Shown here in pieces: positions 52,322 to 61,506 of a stretch of DNA of 64,000 nucleotides. Every line of letters begins with the position of its first letter. Within the stretch, counting starts at the first letter, position 1. A program made the position numbers and the translations under genes. Source of the DNA: Lachnospiraceae bacterium MC2017 (GTDB lineage Bacteria; Bacillota; Clostridia; Lachnospirales; Lachnospiraceae). The stretch is from NCBI GenBank assembly GCA_000701625.1, contig JNJK01000009.1:62001-126000 (forward strand). The letters are read 5' to 3'. Below the pieces are notes generated by a model. It worked only from the letters and a program-made list of their open reading frames with translations, made no database searches and was not told the DNA's origin.

Positions 52322-52663
52322 TTACTCAGCCTCTGTAGAAGCAACCTCTGTAGATGCAGCCTCAGTAGAAGCAGCCTCTGTTGAAGCCTCCTCTGTAGCC
52401 TCAGTAGCCTCTGTAGAAGCAACCTCTGTAGCCTCTGTGGAAGCAACCTCTGTAGAAGCAACTTCTGTAGAAGCAACTTCTGTAGCCTCTGTGGAAGCAA
52501 CCTCTGTAGAAGCAACCTCAGTAGCCTCTGTAGAAGCAACCTCTGTAGATGCTACTGTAGAAGCCTCTGTAGAAGCTGTCTCAGCTGTCTTAGCGCCACA
52601 ACCCATCATAAGTGTAGCAGCAACCATAGCAGATACCATAAGTACAACGATCTTGTTTCTCAT
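52322..52663 (-). CDS. Repetitive Ser/Thr/Glu/Val/Ala lipoprotein, 113 residues
   Basis: A signal peptide with lipobox-like LMMGC is followed by about 90 residues made almost only of A, S, T, E and V, in units such as ASTEVASTEATEV and ASTEAASTEA. There is no folded domain. The protein may be a flexible, acidic, possibly glycosylated surface layer or a carrier stalk; this is inference. GAGGAGG before the ATG indicates real expression. Repeat number probably varies between strains. Confidence 0.65.
   Translation of the reverse strand: MRNKIVVLMVSAMVAATLMMGCGAKTAETASTEASTVASTEVASTEATEVASTEVASTEATEVASTEVASTEVASTEATEVASTEATEATEEASTEAASTEAASTEVASTEAE
52325..52600. repeat. Tandem short DNA repeat inside the lipoprotein gene
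   Basis: Units such as GTAGAAGCAACCTCTGTA, with 12- and 18-base periods, recur across about 270 bases. They encode the ASTEV/ATEV peptide repeats in frame. Slippage or recombination could change their number without frameshift. Confidence 0.8.
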
Positions 52664-52940
52664 AATTTTTTTCCTCCTCGTCGTGAATTAAGAATAATAT
52701 TATAAATTGCAAAATGCAGATGTGTTTCTCACGACAATAGGAAGTATAACGCTATCGTTTTTCTTTGTAAACACTTTTTGTACGATTTATGAATTTTTTG
52801 CGATTATATTCATAATTCATTCATAATTTCATCATAATATACACTTTTGCCATTAATTTTCTTTTTCTATTATTTAAAATGTATAGTCATTTCTTAAGAT
52901 TTCCTTATGATTCGAAATATAAAGTGATGTTCAATCCAAA
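52664..52940. other. AT-rich intergenic region upstream of the repeat lipoprotein
   Basis: About 280 bases with no gene. It carries the lipoprotein promoter region (a TATAAT at about 52697 on the minus strand and GAGGAGG near the start). Nothing else is recognised. Confidence 0.4.
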
Positions 52941-52972
52941 AAATGAGACGATCTTTAACGACCGTCCCATTT
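52941..52972 (-). terminator. Terminator of the cell-wall gene cluster
   Basis: Minus strand AAATGGGACGGTC pairs with GATCGTCTCATTT, using two G-T pairs, then TTTTTTGG. It lies 23 bases after the GHL10 gene stop. Confidence 0.88.
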
Positions 52973-52995
52973 GTATTATCATATTTTGAACTTTT

Positions 52996-53991
52996 TCAGC
53001 CTTTTGCACGAAGTGCTGCAAGCTCTGCGGATGCTGCACCGCTCAAAAGAGTGTTGTACCTGTAAAGGATATATCCTGTATAACCCTGTGCACGAGCCTT
53101 GTCACACTGGGTAGCAAGATTTGTAGAATTAAGCGCCCATCCCGGATCGCTTGCTATCGGCTGTCCTGCCTTGTATGCTGCAAGTCCTACATAAAGAGGG
53201 ATACCTGCTGTATCGATAGCCTTGAACTGTGCTATACGATTGCTGTACATTGTTACATTTGCTGCTGCGCTGTACTGATCTGACCAATAGATCTGAGGCG
53301 CAAGATAATCAACATACCCCGGTGTAGAAAGCCATGTATCAACATCTGCACTGGAAGCACGGAGGTTTGAAAGGTTTCCTGCCGGAGAAATACCAAACAC
53401 CTTTCCTGATGCAGCACATACCTGATGAACGGAAGAAACCATTGAATTTACAGATGCTTTACCAATTGCCGGAAAATAATCATCAAAATGGATTCCGTCA
53501 ACAGCATAATTGCTAACTATCTCCTGCACACCTGCAACTACATTGTTATTTGTCGCAAGAGCTGCGTTTCCTGTGATCACACCGTTTCTATATCCATAAG
53601 GATTGATCCAGGCATGGAACTGAAGTCCTCTGCTATGCGCAATAGATACCATATCTGCAAGAGGGTCAAATCCAGGATTTCCGTTCAGCATCATTGTGCT
53701 CCACGGGTAGATATTTGACGGATATACCGCATCATTATGTGAACGAACGTGAACAAAAATTGCATTTAATCCATTTGCAACAGCGGTGTCACAAACTGAG
53801 GTGAATGATGCATCAAAAGATGCCTGATCCTTTCCCTTGAGATATAACTGCCAATCAAGGAAAGAAAACCATACACCCTTTAATCCCGGTGTAGCTGCAG
53901 CAGCATTTGCATCAACGCTTCCAACACCCGAAACACCTACGAGCATTGAAAAAACAAGCATAACTGCCAGAAATTTCTTTATAAGCTTCAT
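52996..53991 (-). CDS. Secreted family-10-like glycosylhydrolase (GHL10/DUF187)
   Basis: A 331-residue exported protein. A signal peptide ending near VDANAAA is followed by a TIM-barrel domain of the GHL10 type: GVWFSFLDWQLYL, LNAIFVHVRSHNDAVYPS, GLQFHAWINPYGYRNG, VDGIHFDDYFPAIGKASV (FDDYF active-site region), VFGISPAGNLSNLR and DYLAPQIYWSDQ. Family members such as Bacillus YngK are thought to act on cell-wall or other glycans. It follows a lipoprotein gene by 16 bases in a cluster with a large amidase. Confidence 0.88.
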   Translation of the reverse strand: MKLIKKFLAVMLVFSMLVGVSGVGSVDANAAAATPGLKGVWFSFLDWQLYLKGKDQASFDASFTSVCDTAVANGLNAIFVHVRSHNDAVYPSNIYPWSTMMLNGNPGFDPLADMVSIAHSRGLQFHAWINPYGYRNGVITGNAALATNNNVVAGVQEIVSNYAVDGIHFDDYFPAIGKASVNSMVSSVHQVCAASGKVFGISPAGNLSNLRASSADVDTWLSTPGYVDYLAPQIYWSDQYSAAANVTMYSNRIAQFKAIDTAGIPLYVGLAAYKAGQPIASDPGWALNSTNLATQCDKARAQGYTGYILYRYNTLLSGAASAELAALRAKG

Positions 53992-54007
53992 GTATTAAAG
54001 CCTCCTT

Positions 54008-54715
54008 TTATTTCTCTGCCTTTTCTCCAAGATCCTCATAGATAGCGGCAAATCCACTCATATCACCCTTATCACGAATCTCAAGACCATTCTTTGTTCT
54101 TTCAAAGATCAGTGACACCTTATCATCTTCATAAGTTGCCTGCCAACGATCCTCTGTATCTGCAGAAGCGATTCCTGCGAGTTCCGGCTCAGTCTCACCA
54201 TCTTTTGTGATAGTAAACTCAAATGAATTATCATCTGCCGGTTCCAAATGAACTGTTCTGGGCTCCAGATAAAAATCTCCCTCCCAGTTTACATCCGCGT
54301 CCTTTTTCTCATTGTAATACTCGAAAGTAGAATAATCGGAAATTTTATCTGCTTCCAGATCGTAAACCACTACATCGCCCGAAACAGCATTTACAGCAAG
54401 CATCTGAGCCAGCTCATTATTATCTGAATCTACCACTGTATAAGTATAATACTCTTCAGTTCCAATATCTCTATAATCATTGAAAACTGCCTGACATTCT
54501 GTTCCATCAAGTCTTTCTGCAAGGATAGCATCTGCATCCCCCTGACCGATCTGAATGATTTCCTCTTCTGTTTCTTCTTCAGTAGATTCCGTTTCTGAGG
54601 TTCCCTTTTCTGTCGACGTGGTGCTTCCTGCCCCGCTGCCATTGGAGTTAACTCCGCAGGCAGTGAAGGACAGAACACATCCTGTCAGTAAAAACAGCAG
54701 GATTTTTTTCTTCAT
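54008..54715 (-). CDS. Lipoprotein of unknown function, 235 residues
   Basis: The signal peptide ends in lipobox SFTAC. A Gly/Ser then Thr/Glu-rich linker (about 22-55) leads to two beta-rich parts: residues 60-140 (GQGDADAILAERLDGTECQA, YTYTVVDSDNN, VNAVSGDVVVYDLEA), which resemble a small PepSY-like or anti-sigma-like sandwich, and 150-235 (FTITKDGETEPELAGIA). I cannot name the family. It lies 44 bases after the large amidase gene and 16 before the GHL10 gene. Confidence 0.65.
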   Translation of the reverse strand: MKKKILLFLLTGCVLSFTACGVNSNGSGAGSTTSTEKGTSETESTEEETEEEIIQIGQGDADAILAERLDGTECQAVFNDYRDIGTEEYYTYTVVDSDNNELAQMLAVNAVSGDVVVYDLEADKISDYSTFEYYNEKKDADVNWEGDFYLEPRTVHLEPADDNSFEFTITKDGETEPELAGIASADTEDRWQATYEDDKVSLIFERTKNGLEIRDKGDMSGFAAIYEDLGEKAEK

Positions 54716-54759
54716 AAATTCCTTTCGTGTTGCACTCCTGCATAGCAGGAGATTTTACA

Positions 54760-57700
54760 TCAATCTTTGTTCCAGTAATTTGCGATTGCCTTTGCTTCTG
54801 CCTCTGCGATCGCATCCTGATTATTGATAAGCTGATTCAGGTCAGAGCTGTTGCTCATGAAACCATGTTCAACGATAAGACCCGGTATTCCCTTAGCAGC
54901 TGATGTACGGATTACTGAATAATAATCACCGTTATCACCTTCACGTGTCTTTGCTCCATCATTTTCTGTACTCATTGTTGATGAAACACCTGAAGAAATA
55001 GCTGCTGCCAGCTTAGGTGCCGCATACTGCTTCTTTACTGAATAGTATACCTTTGTTCCTTTTGAACTGCTGCTATCACTGTAATCACAGTGAAGACTTA
55101 CAAAAAGATTGCATCCCTTATTCTTTGCGATATCGGTTCTGCCTGTAAGTGACACATAGCTGTCATCTTTTCTTGTGTAATACACAGTTGCTCCGTATTT
55201 GTTTGAAAGAATATTTCCAACTTTCTTTGCAAGAGCCAGATTTACAGCCTTTTCATAATATGTTGTTCCGTTAAGGTCTCCCTTTGTTCCGGCATCTGTT
55301 CCGCCATGACCTGCATCCAGACATACAACAAGTCCATCTGTCTTTCCGGAATTGTCGTCATCACTTCCGTCTGATGAAGATGTAGTTACCTTTACTTCGA
55401 TCTCATCATAAACATTATTCGGATCGCTCTTGGAAGATGCTGTCAGATATACGTTGTGACTTCCTGTAGCCTTGATTCCCTTAATCTTACCGTCAGAATC
55501 AACTGTTATATACTTTTTCAGCTGTGTAGCTGTGAGGTCATCACAGTACAGTGCATAATCAACATCCTTATTGAAAAGATATACTTCCTTAAAATCAGCC
55601 TTTGACAGATCATCCATAGTAGTCGGCTGTTTTTTCGGCTTGAACTCAAGTGTGGTCGCTGTTGTATTTCCTACACCAACCTTATACACAGTGCTTGACT
55701 TAAATGAAATCTCTGTCGGGTTCATGTAGTAGTAAGATGCAGGTTCACTGAGAATGTAACCATCCTGATTTTCACCAAGCTTCAGATTTACTGTCTGGTC
55801 TGTCTTATACACAGACTGAACCGTGTACTTTATGAGATTTCCGTTTTCAATAGTTTTTTCATTAGTACTTGCCCAATGCTTAGTTTTATTTCCGCTCTTA
55901 TAATCCTGAAGAACAGTTGTTGAAACATGTGAATCATACTTCTTTGTCTGAGAACTATAGCTATATACATCTCGTACTACGTAATATCCAACAATTCCTG
56001 ATTCTTCATCTGACCAGGTAAGCTTTGCATCACTTCTCTGTCCGCCGTCTTCGTAGAAAATCGCCTCAAGATTTTTAACTTTGCCCTGACGGCCATAGGT
56101 CATTACTGTATCTGATGTATCAAGGGCAGTTCCCATTGTGGAACCGTCATTTTTTCCCTTTTTATATGCAGTAACTTTTGCATATACAGGTACACCGAGA
56201 GTTACATCATTCAATGTCAGTTTTCTTGTTGAAAATAAACTCTTCTTTGTATTCTTGTCACAGAATACTGAAGTAACACCTGTTGCAAAAGTCTTATCTG
56301 TTGAGTACTCGATCTGATATCCTGTAGCACTCTTAACCTTTGTCCAGCTAAAGTGGATCTTTGTCTTGCTGTCTGCTTCTCCTGTAAGTGTAGGAGCAGT
56401 TGCCTCGAGCTTGCACTTAGTTGCAACAGTCCATCTGGTTTCCGGAACAGTTACAGTCTTTCCGTAGTCAATAACTGATACTTCATTTGCACGAACTCTG
56501 AATCCGAAAGTATGATTGTTCATTCCGGATACAGTTACGTTTGATGCGCCATAGTCAACGTAATTATTTACGCTGAGAGTTCTCTTACCATTCTTTGACT
56601 TATATGTGCCCTTGGTAACCTTATCTGATGTAACATCAATCTCATCTGTTACTTTTTTCTTCTTGGTATCCCAGTGCTGAAGTGTATATGTACCCTTTTT
56701 GCCGCTTGTTGCAACAAACTGTACATTTATATTTGTCTTACTCTTCTTTGTTGTAGCTGAAATGATACGGGGAGCTGCCTGAATATATGCAGGAGTTTCA
56801 CATTCTCCCTTCACACCGCTTGCATCTACGCCGTATGCAATGATCTTGTAAATAAGAGTTTCACCATCAGATGACTTCGCATCTGTAAAAGTTGTCTTTA
56901 ATACACGATCAGCCAAAAGATCCCATGTACCATTATCATTATATCTGTAAACATAGTACGTAGCCTTCTGTCTGGAACCGCCTGACTTATATGTCTTTAC
57001 AGCCTTCCATGTAAGCTTGACACTTCCATTTGTAAGGACTGTAGCCTTTACATTTTTCGGTGTGGCAAGATCATTTACCGCATTTCTGGAAGCTGTAACG
57101 ATCAAGCGACCATAAATCTTATTAAAGCTATAGTTTGATGAAAGAGAAGTATCATTTTCTGCTTCCATTGTGAAGGTGTTCTCTACAGAACCGGGATCAG
57201 TAATGGATGCATTAAACACAGCCTTAAAATGATCGTTATTGATGTAGCTTCCCGTTGTTGTATAGGATGAGTCGTTGTTGGAAAGCGGTGTTCCGTCGTA
57301 CTCTTTATAAAGAGTCTGTGACTCGACTGTAATCTCTATAGGTTTTACTTTCAGTAAATAAAGTGAATAGTTTTGATCTTTTTTTGCATCATCTTCTGTC
57401 GTGAACAGACGGACCTCAGTAGTACCTGCTTCTGTTCTGGTCGGTTCTACTTGTGTTGGTTCTGACAAACCATTTTCTGATATTGATCTGAACCAGCCAG
57501 TCAAGTTTATGCTGCTGTCGTCTGAGCACTTATGCGGCTTTCCATCATATGTGAAAGAAACGATAGTAGCCGTTGTAGTCTCATCAATCTTTGCATCTGC
57601 TGTTGATACCGATGTTGTCTTTACACTATCTGCATCATCAGTGCTGTCTTTACTCTGCTCTGACTCTGTCTTCTCTGTGTTTTCTTCTGAAGCTGCAATC

Positions 57701-57855
57701 TCCTGCACTTCCTCAGAAAAATCAGTACCTATCTCCTCCTGAATGATCTCTGTAGAAGATACAGATTCACTCGCATAAGCCGTGACGCCCATATTTCCAA
57801 ACGCCATGGATGCCGAAAGAAGGAGAGTCATTAAAACCTTCAAACGTCTTTTCAT
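54760..57855 (-). CDS. Large secreted N-acetylmuramoyl-L-alanine amidase with MBG- and Fn3-like domains
   Basis: A 1031-residue exported enzyme. A signal peptide (LLLSASMAFGNMGVTAYA) and an acidic Ser/Thr/Glu linker come first. Two MBG-like beta units follow (about 110-250; FTYDGKPHKC and LYKEYDGTPLSNNDS), then several Fn3-like modules (about 265-700; KNVKATVLTNGSVKLTWKAV, KIHFSWTKVKSATGYQIEYS) and a bacterial Ig-like stretch. The C-terminal Amidase_3 domain (about 840-1031) has LDAGHGGTDAG, YYEKAVNLALA, FVSLHCDYS and GLIVEHGFMSN, so zinc ligands and catalytic Glu are intact. It heads the cluster with the lipoprotein and GHL10 genes. Confidence 0.9.
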   Translation of the reverse strand: MKRRLKVLMTLLLSASMAFGNMGVTAYASESVSSTEIIQEEIGTDFSEEVQEIAASEENTEKTESEQSKDSTDDADSVKTTSVSTADAKIDETTTATIVSFTYDGKPHKCSDDSSINLTGWFRSISENGLSEPTQVEPTRTEAGTTEVRLFTTEDDAKKDQNYSLYLLKVKPIEITVESQTLYKEYDGTPLSNNDSSYTTTGSYINNDHFKAVFNASITDPGSVENTFTMEAENDTSLSSNYSFNKIYGRLIVTASRNAVNDLATPKNVKATVLTNGSVKLTWKAVKTYKSGGSRQKATYYVYRYNDNGTWDLLADRVLKTTFTDAKSSDGETLIYKIIAYGVDASGVKGECETPAYIQAAPRIISATTKKSKTNINVQFVATSGKKGTYTLQHWDTKKKKVTDEIDVTSDKVTKGTYKSKNGKRTLSVNNYVDYGASNVTVSGMNNHTFGFRVRANEVSVIDYGKTVTVPETRWTVATKCKLEATAPTLTGEADSKTKIHFSWTKVKSATGYQIEYSTDKTFATGVTSVFCDKNTKKSLFSTRKLTLNDVTLGVPVYAKVTAYKKGKNDGSTMGTALDTSDTVMTYGRQGKVKNLEAIFYEDGGQRSDAKLTWSDEESGIVGYYVVRDVYSYSSQTKKYDSHVSTTVLQDYKSGNKTKHWASTNEKTIENGNLIKYTVQSVYKTDQTVNLKLGENQDGYILSEPASYYYMNPTEISFKSSTVYKVGVGNTTATTLEFKPKKQPTTMDDLSKADFKEVYLFNKDVDYALYCDDLTATQLKKYITVDSDGKIKGIKATGSHNVYLTASSKSDPNNVYDEIEVKVTTSSSDGSDDDNSGKTDGLVVCLDAGHGGTDAGTKGDLNGTTYYEKAVNLALAKKVGNILSNKYGATVYYTRKDDSYVSLTGRTDIAKNKGCNLFVSLHCDYSDSSSSKGTKVYYSVKKQYAAPKLAAAISSGVSSTMSTENDGAKTREGDNGDYYSVIRTSAAKGIPGLIVEHGFMSNSSDLNQLINNQDAIAEAEAKAIANYWNKD

Positions 57856-58243
57856 TCTCTGTCCCCTTTGTTGATAAAAATTTTGATGGGTTTTAGATTA
57901 TGTAACCTTATTAAGTATACATACCTTTTAGAAATATAGCATACTAATCTAGGTTTTACCACAAATTCAACGATAATTAAGAAATAATAAGATGCCGAAT
58001 TTGTTGTTATTTTATGTAATCCGTTTTTTCAAACTGCATATCATTTTATACAGAGACAAAGTTCAAAATCCCTTTTTCGCATTACACATGACATGAGTTC
58101 TGAAATCCCTGATCACTCTTTAAAGTACCTTTTTCTATACACAAAAGTTTTATTTCAAAACTTAACTTTCTCTTAAGAAAACTCTTCCTATCCTCGAGCA
58201 TCCCAATGCACGTAGTGCATTTATTTCCTAAATAAGTTAAAAT
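57856..58243. other. Intergenic region upstream of the large amidase
   Basis: About 390 AT-rich bases. I looked for riboswitch cores on both strands and saw none. A stretch near 58063-58085 (AAAGTTCAAAATCCCTTTTT) loosely resembles the dispersed palindrome. A small TGCACGTAGTGCA palindrome lies near 58207. No gene is supported. Confidence 0.35.
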
Positions 58244-58281
58244 AACAGCCCCACGTCACTTTTTAGTAACACGGGGCTGTT
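58244..58281 (-). terminator. Terminator of the second MBOAT-SGNH operon
   Basis: AACAGCCCC pairs with GGGGCTGTT, with GT/AC pairing in the loop, followed on the minus strand by ATTTTAAC. It lies 10 bases after the stop. Confidence 0.82.
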
Positions 58282-58291
58282 CTTCATCTCT

Positions 58292-59356
58292 TCATTTTTC
58301 TTCTTTTTTATTTAGCGTATCCGGATATGTATCTGTCGGAAGTCCAAAATTAACCGCCTGGGCATATAAAATATCCATCAGCTCATCCACATTATCCGTC
58401 GTGACATATACACCAAAGCCTTCAGATAAAAGCTGCGGGTCTGTCACATCATTATAGATCGCGTCTATGACCATTCCTGAAACCTTTGGTGAAAAATGAC
58501 TGGTTTCATAGTAATTAGTCATATCAAGAGTCACACTGTTAAAACCACTGAAGTTCCAATAAGGTGTTACTTCCGCAAGCTTTCTTAAAAATACCAGGTA
58601 TCCGTTCGCGATATCCTTTTGATACGTGTATCCGTTTATAGGATTTGTAAAGATCCTGAGCTTAATATTATTTTCCTCGCAAAAATCAACTATCTCCCGA
58701 ATCTCATCAAAGGCTTCTTCTCTTGGTGAGTAGTAATCTGACCATGTAGGTTCTGTTCTGTCATAGTGAAAATCCGGTTTTATATTAAGATTTTCCGTAC
58801 CGGTTTCCAAAAGTCTCTCGCCATACTCAGGATCAGTATTTTTATGATCCATGATAACAGAAAGAGAATCTGACAAAGTGATCAGATCAAAATAACTTAG
58901 ATAAAAATCAAGTTTTTCCATTATAGAGCCATTCCACGGAAAATTTCTCCTGTATAACTGCTCATCATGGAAGGATGGATCAACAAAGTAAGATATATCA
59001 TCTATTCCTATCGTAACATTTTTGGGGATAATACCACGACTTTTTAACACCTTCAGATTATCCAGATGTTCCGACGGAGTTCCCTCTGAATAAGACATAT
59101 CGTAGTAGTTTCCGTCATTCATCTTTGAAACATCAAAGAATCCTACTCTCGATGACCCAAACAAAAACGAATCATACTTATCCGGATTCGTCAGGACATT
59201 TTTCATCTTTACATAGCTTTTATTCGGTTCAACGCCATTATTCCGGATATTGTTCCAGTGGAATATATTGTAAGGATCCAGAAAAACTGCAAACGGGATA
59301 AATATGATCCCCAGGATCAAAACAAAGATCAGGCATTTTATTAGAAACTTTTTCAT
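58292..59356 (-). CDS. SGNH/DltD-like membrane-anchored protein, second copy
   Basis: A 354-residue protein with an N-terminal membrane helix (CLIFVLILGIIFIPFAVFL) and an extracytoplasmic domain. SGNH-like marks are FLFGSSRVGFFDV (block I serine) and YETSHFSPKVSGM (C-terminal His block). It lies 17 bases after an MBOAT gene, the same order as at 46551-49021, so it probably completes transfer of an acyl group to a surface polymer. The two SGNH proteins share layout but little sequence. Confidence 0.72.
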   Translation of the reverse strand: MKKFLIKCLIFVLILGIIFIPFAVFLDPYNIFHWNNIRNNGVEPNKSYVKMKNVLTNPDKYDSFLFGSSRVGFFDVSKMNDGNYYDMSYSEGTPSEHLDNLKVLKSRGIIPKNVTIGIDDISYFVDPSFHDEQLYRRNFPWNGSIMEKLDFYLSYFDLITLSDSLSVIMDHKNTDPEYGERLLETGTENLNIKPDFHYDRTEPTWSDYYSPREEAFDEIREIVDFCEENNIKLRIFTNPINGYTYQKDIANGYLVFLRKLAEVTPYWNFSGFNSVTLDMTNYYETSHFSPKVSGMVIDAIYNDVTDPQLLSEGFGVYVTTDNVDELMDILYAQAVNFGLPTDTYPDTLNKKEEK

Positions 59357-59373
59357 AAGTGCCTCTCTATCGC

Positions 59374-60870
59374 TTAAAAACTAAAATAGACAAACTGCTG
59401 TGATGTACCACCATGAAGTTCCGATACAATGATAACAACTGTCAGCGCAACATACAGGAGCCAGCGTACCGGTGCTTTTATCCTGCTGATCTCCTGAGGA
59501 ATATCATGTTTTAAAGATATGAAATCATAAACCATAAGGAAAATAAGAGCTGCAAAAAGCTTTATAAGTCCAAAGGTTGTGAGACTCATATCTACCATCA
59601 TCTTAGTCCATGCATTAGCAAAATGGAACACTACTCCATTATGAAAATGCGTAACTACAAAGAACGCATCCGAAATAGTATCAGCCCGGAAGAATACCCA
59701 GGCAACGCTCACTAAAATAAATGTAATAAGCCAGTGAATAAAATTGGAAGCTGCAAGTTTTATAGTAAGTTTTCCGTCTTCCGCGGGCATTTCCATAACT
59801 TTCTTATCCTGTGGTTTCTTAACAAGGTCACGGAAAAAGCCCTCTATCACCTGGTACAAACCGTGAAGGCCTCCCCAGATAACAAACGTCCAGTTTGATC
59901 CATGCCAGAGACCTGATACCAGCATTGTTATCATCTGGTTCAGATCTTTACGTATCTTTCCCTTTCTGCTGCCTCCAAGAGGAATATAAACATAATCTCT
60001 AAACCAGGTTGACAGAGAAATATGCCAACGGCTCCAGAACTCTCGAACCGAACGAGCCAAATACGGGCTCTTGAAATTATCCATCAGGTCGATATTAAAA
60101 AGTTTTGCCACACCTATCGCAATATCCGTATAGCCGGAAAAATCACAGTATATCTGGAAAGTGTACATTACGGCTGCCATTATAAATGTCATTCCAAAAT
60201 AATATGGTATAGCGCCAAATATCCTGTCTACATAGATTGCCAGCGAATCAGCGATTATCAGCTTTTTGAAATAACCCCAGAGCATAAGTCTTAGTCCGTA
60301 AACGGCCTTATGACCATCAAACTCCCTTTCATCAAAAAATTGATGCATGAGAGGCTCTGTCCTGCCGATAGGTCCCATAATTATATGCGGGAAGAAAGAA
60401 ATATATAAAGCGAGACGCGCAAAGTTTTTCTGTGGTTCGATCTTTCCCTTGTATACATCTATGAGGTAGCTCACTGACTGGAACGTATAAAAAGAGATTC
60501 CAGCCGGCATCAGTATTTTTAACGTATGCGGATGCAGATGGATACTAAAGATATTTAAGAAATCCGTTGCAGATTCTATCGCAAAATTATAATACTTAAA
60601 AAATCCCAGTAACCCGAATACGCATAAAAGCGTTGCCGCAAGCACTGCTTTTTTCTGTGTATTAGTGTGTGATGCCGCAACAAAGCGTGCCGATCCATAT
60701 ATCACAAGAGTCGTGAAAAACAGCAGCAGCACGTATTTCGGACTGGTTGCAAGATATGAATAATAACTAATCGCCAGTAATACGATCCAACGTACCTTTA
60801 CCGGAGATGCCCAGTAGATAAAAAAGGCTACCGGAAGAAAAAACAAAAATGAAAGTGAATTAAATAGCAT
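59374..60870 (-). CDS. MBOAT family O-acyltransferase, second copy
   Basis: A 498-residue polytopic acyltransferase. It has GISFYTFQSVSYLIDVYKGK, HIIMGPIGRTEPLMHQFF, IYCDFSGYTDIAIGVAKLF, WHISLSTWFRDYVYIPLGGS and SGLWHGSNWTFVIWGGLHGL, with both conserved histidines. It is the best match in the window to active AlgI/PatA enzymes. Its promoter region is shared with the divergent Rrf2 gene. Confidence 0.92.
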   Translation of the reverse strand: MLFNSLSFLFFLPVAFFIYWASPVKVRWIVLLAISYYSYLATSPKYVLLLFFTTLVIYGSARFVAASHTNTQKKAVLAATLLCVFGLLGFFKYYNFAIESATDFLNIFSIHLHPHTLKILMPAGISFYTFQSVSYLIDVYKGKIEPQKNFARLALYISFFPHIIMGPIGRTEPLMHQFFDEREFDGHKAVYGLRLMLWGYFKKLIIADSLAIYVDRIFGAIPYYFGMTFIMAAVMYTFQIYCDFSGYTDIAIGVAKLFNIDLMDNFKSPYLARSVREFWSRWHISLSTWFRDYVYIPLGGSRKGKIRKDLNQMITMLVSGLWHGSNWTFVIWGGLHGLYQVIEGFFRDLVKKPQDKKVMEMPAEDGKLTIKLAASNFIHWLITFILVSVAWVFFRADTISDAFFVVTHFHNGVVFHFANAWTKMMVDMSLTTFGLIKLFAALIFLMVYDFISLKHDIPQEISRIKAPVRWLLYVALTVVIIVSELHGGTSQQFVYFSF

Positions 60871-60892
60871 GATCAGATTTTACCTTTTCCTA

Positions 60893-60921
60893 TTGACTTA
60901 GTATGGAATGTAGGATAAACT
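60893..60921 (+). promoter_or_regulatory. Predicted promoter of the Rrf2-family gene
   Basis: TTGACT at 60893-60898, a 17-base spacer, TAAACT at 60916-60921, about 108 bases before the ATG. Confidence 0.6.
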
Positions 60922-61028
60922 AGTCGCATAAAACCTCTGTCTATTGCTGCAGAGGAATCAGCGCAAACCGAGTATGATTATATCATAAGCCTCGGTGGAT
61001 TTGTAGAAAGGAGACAACGAATATAAGT

Positions 61029-61466
61029 ATGAAGATTTCTACCCGCGGAAGATACGCCGTTCGGGTAATGCTTGATCTTGCTCTCCACAACACCGGAGAA
61101 TACATCAAGGTAAAAGATATTGCCCGCAGGCAGGATATCTCAGAAAAGTATTTGGAACAGATCATTTCCATTCTTAACAAAGCCGGCTTCGTTCATTCCG
61201 TTCGCGGTGCACAGGGCGGCTACCAGATTGCCGATGATCCCAAGAAATACACTATTGGGATGGTTCTACGTCTGACAGAAGGTTCTCTTTCCCCTGTCGC
61301 ATGTCTTGATACCACACCGAACCAATGTGAACGCTGCGATACCTGCGAAACACTTGAAGTCTGGAAGCGACTTTCTGACGCAATTAATAACGTGGTCGAT
61401 GATGTGACGATACAGGATCTCGTAGACCGTCATAACGAAACAATCTCGTTTGATTACGTCATCTAA
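61029..61466 (+). CDS. Rrf2-family transcriptional regulator (IscR/CymR-like)
   Basis: A 145-residue regulator with the Rrf2 winged helix: MKISTRGRYAVRVMLDLALH, IARRQDISEKYLEQIISILN (recognition helix) and VRGAQGGYQIADDP (wing). A cysteine cluster, CLDTTPNQCERCDTC, follows; such clusters bind iron-sulfur in IscR and related Rrf2 proteins. CymR of Bacillus, a close relative, controls sulfur metabolism with CysK, and cysK lies 1 kb away here. AAGGAG is about 15 bases before the ATG, longer than usual. Confidence 0.9.
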   Translation: MKISTRGRYAVRVMLDLALHNTGEYIKVKDIARRQDISEKYLEQIISILNKAGFVHSVRGAQGGYQIADDPKKYTIGMVLRLTEGSLSPVACLDTTPNQCERCDTCETLEVWKRLSDAINNVVDDVTIQDLVDRHNETISFDYVI

Positions 61467-61497
61467 AAAAGAATCCGGCAAAGCCGGATTCTTTTTT
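61465..61497. terminator. Bidirectional terminator between the Rrf2 gene and carbamate kinase
   Basis: AAAAAAGAATCCGGC pairs with GCCGGATTCTTTTTT around AAA. It separates convergent genes. Confidence 0.95.
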
Positions 61498-61506
61498 TAT
61501 CTTCTT

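Noticed and set aside
52325-52600. CRISPR-like array of short direct repeats
   Set aside because: The repeats are in frame inside a lipoprotein gene, vary in period and have no unique spacers. No cas gene is near.
57856-58243. c-di-GMP or c-di-AMP riboswitch before the large amidase
   Set aside because: No conserved core could be read on the minus strand, although the length would allow one.
43419-61497. A mobile repeat linking the near-identical AAGAATCCGG hairpins at 43419 and 61465
   Set aside because: Both are ordinary terminators placed directly after genes, and the similarity does not extend beyond the stem.
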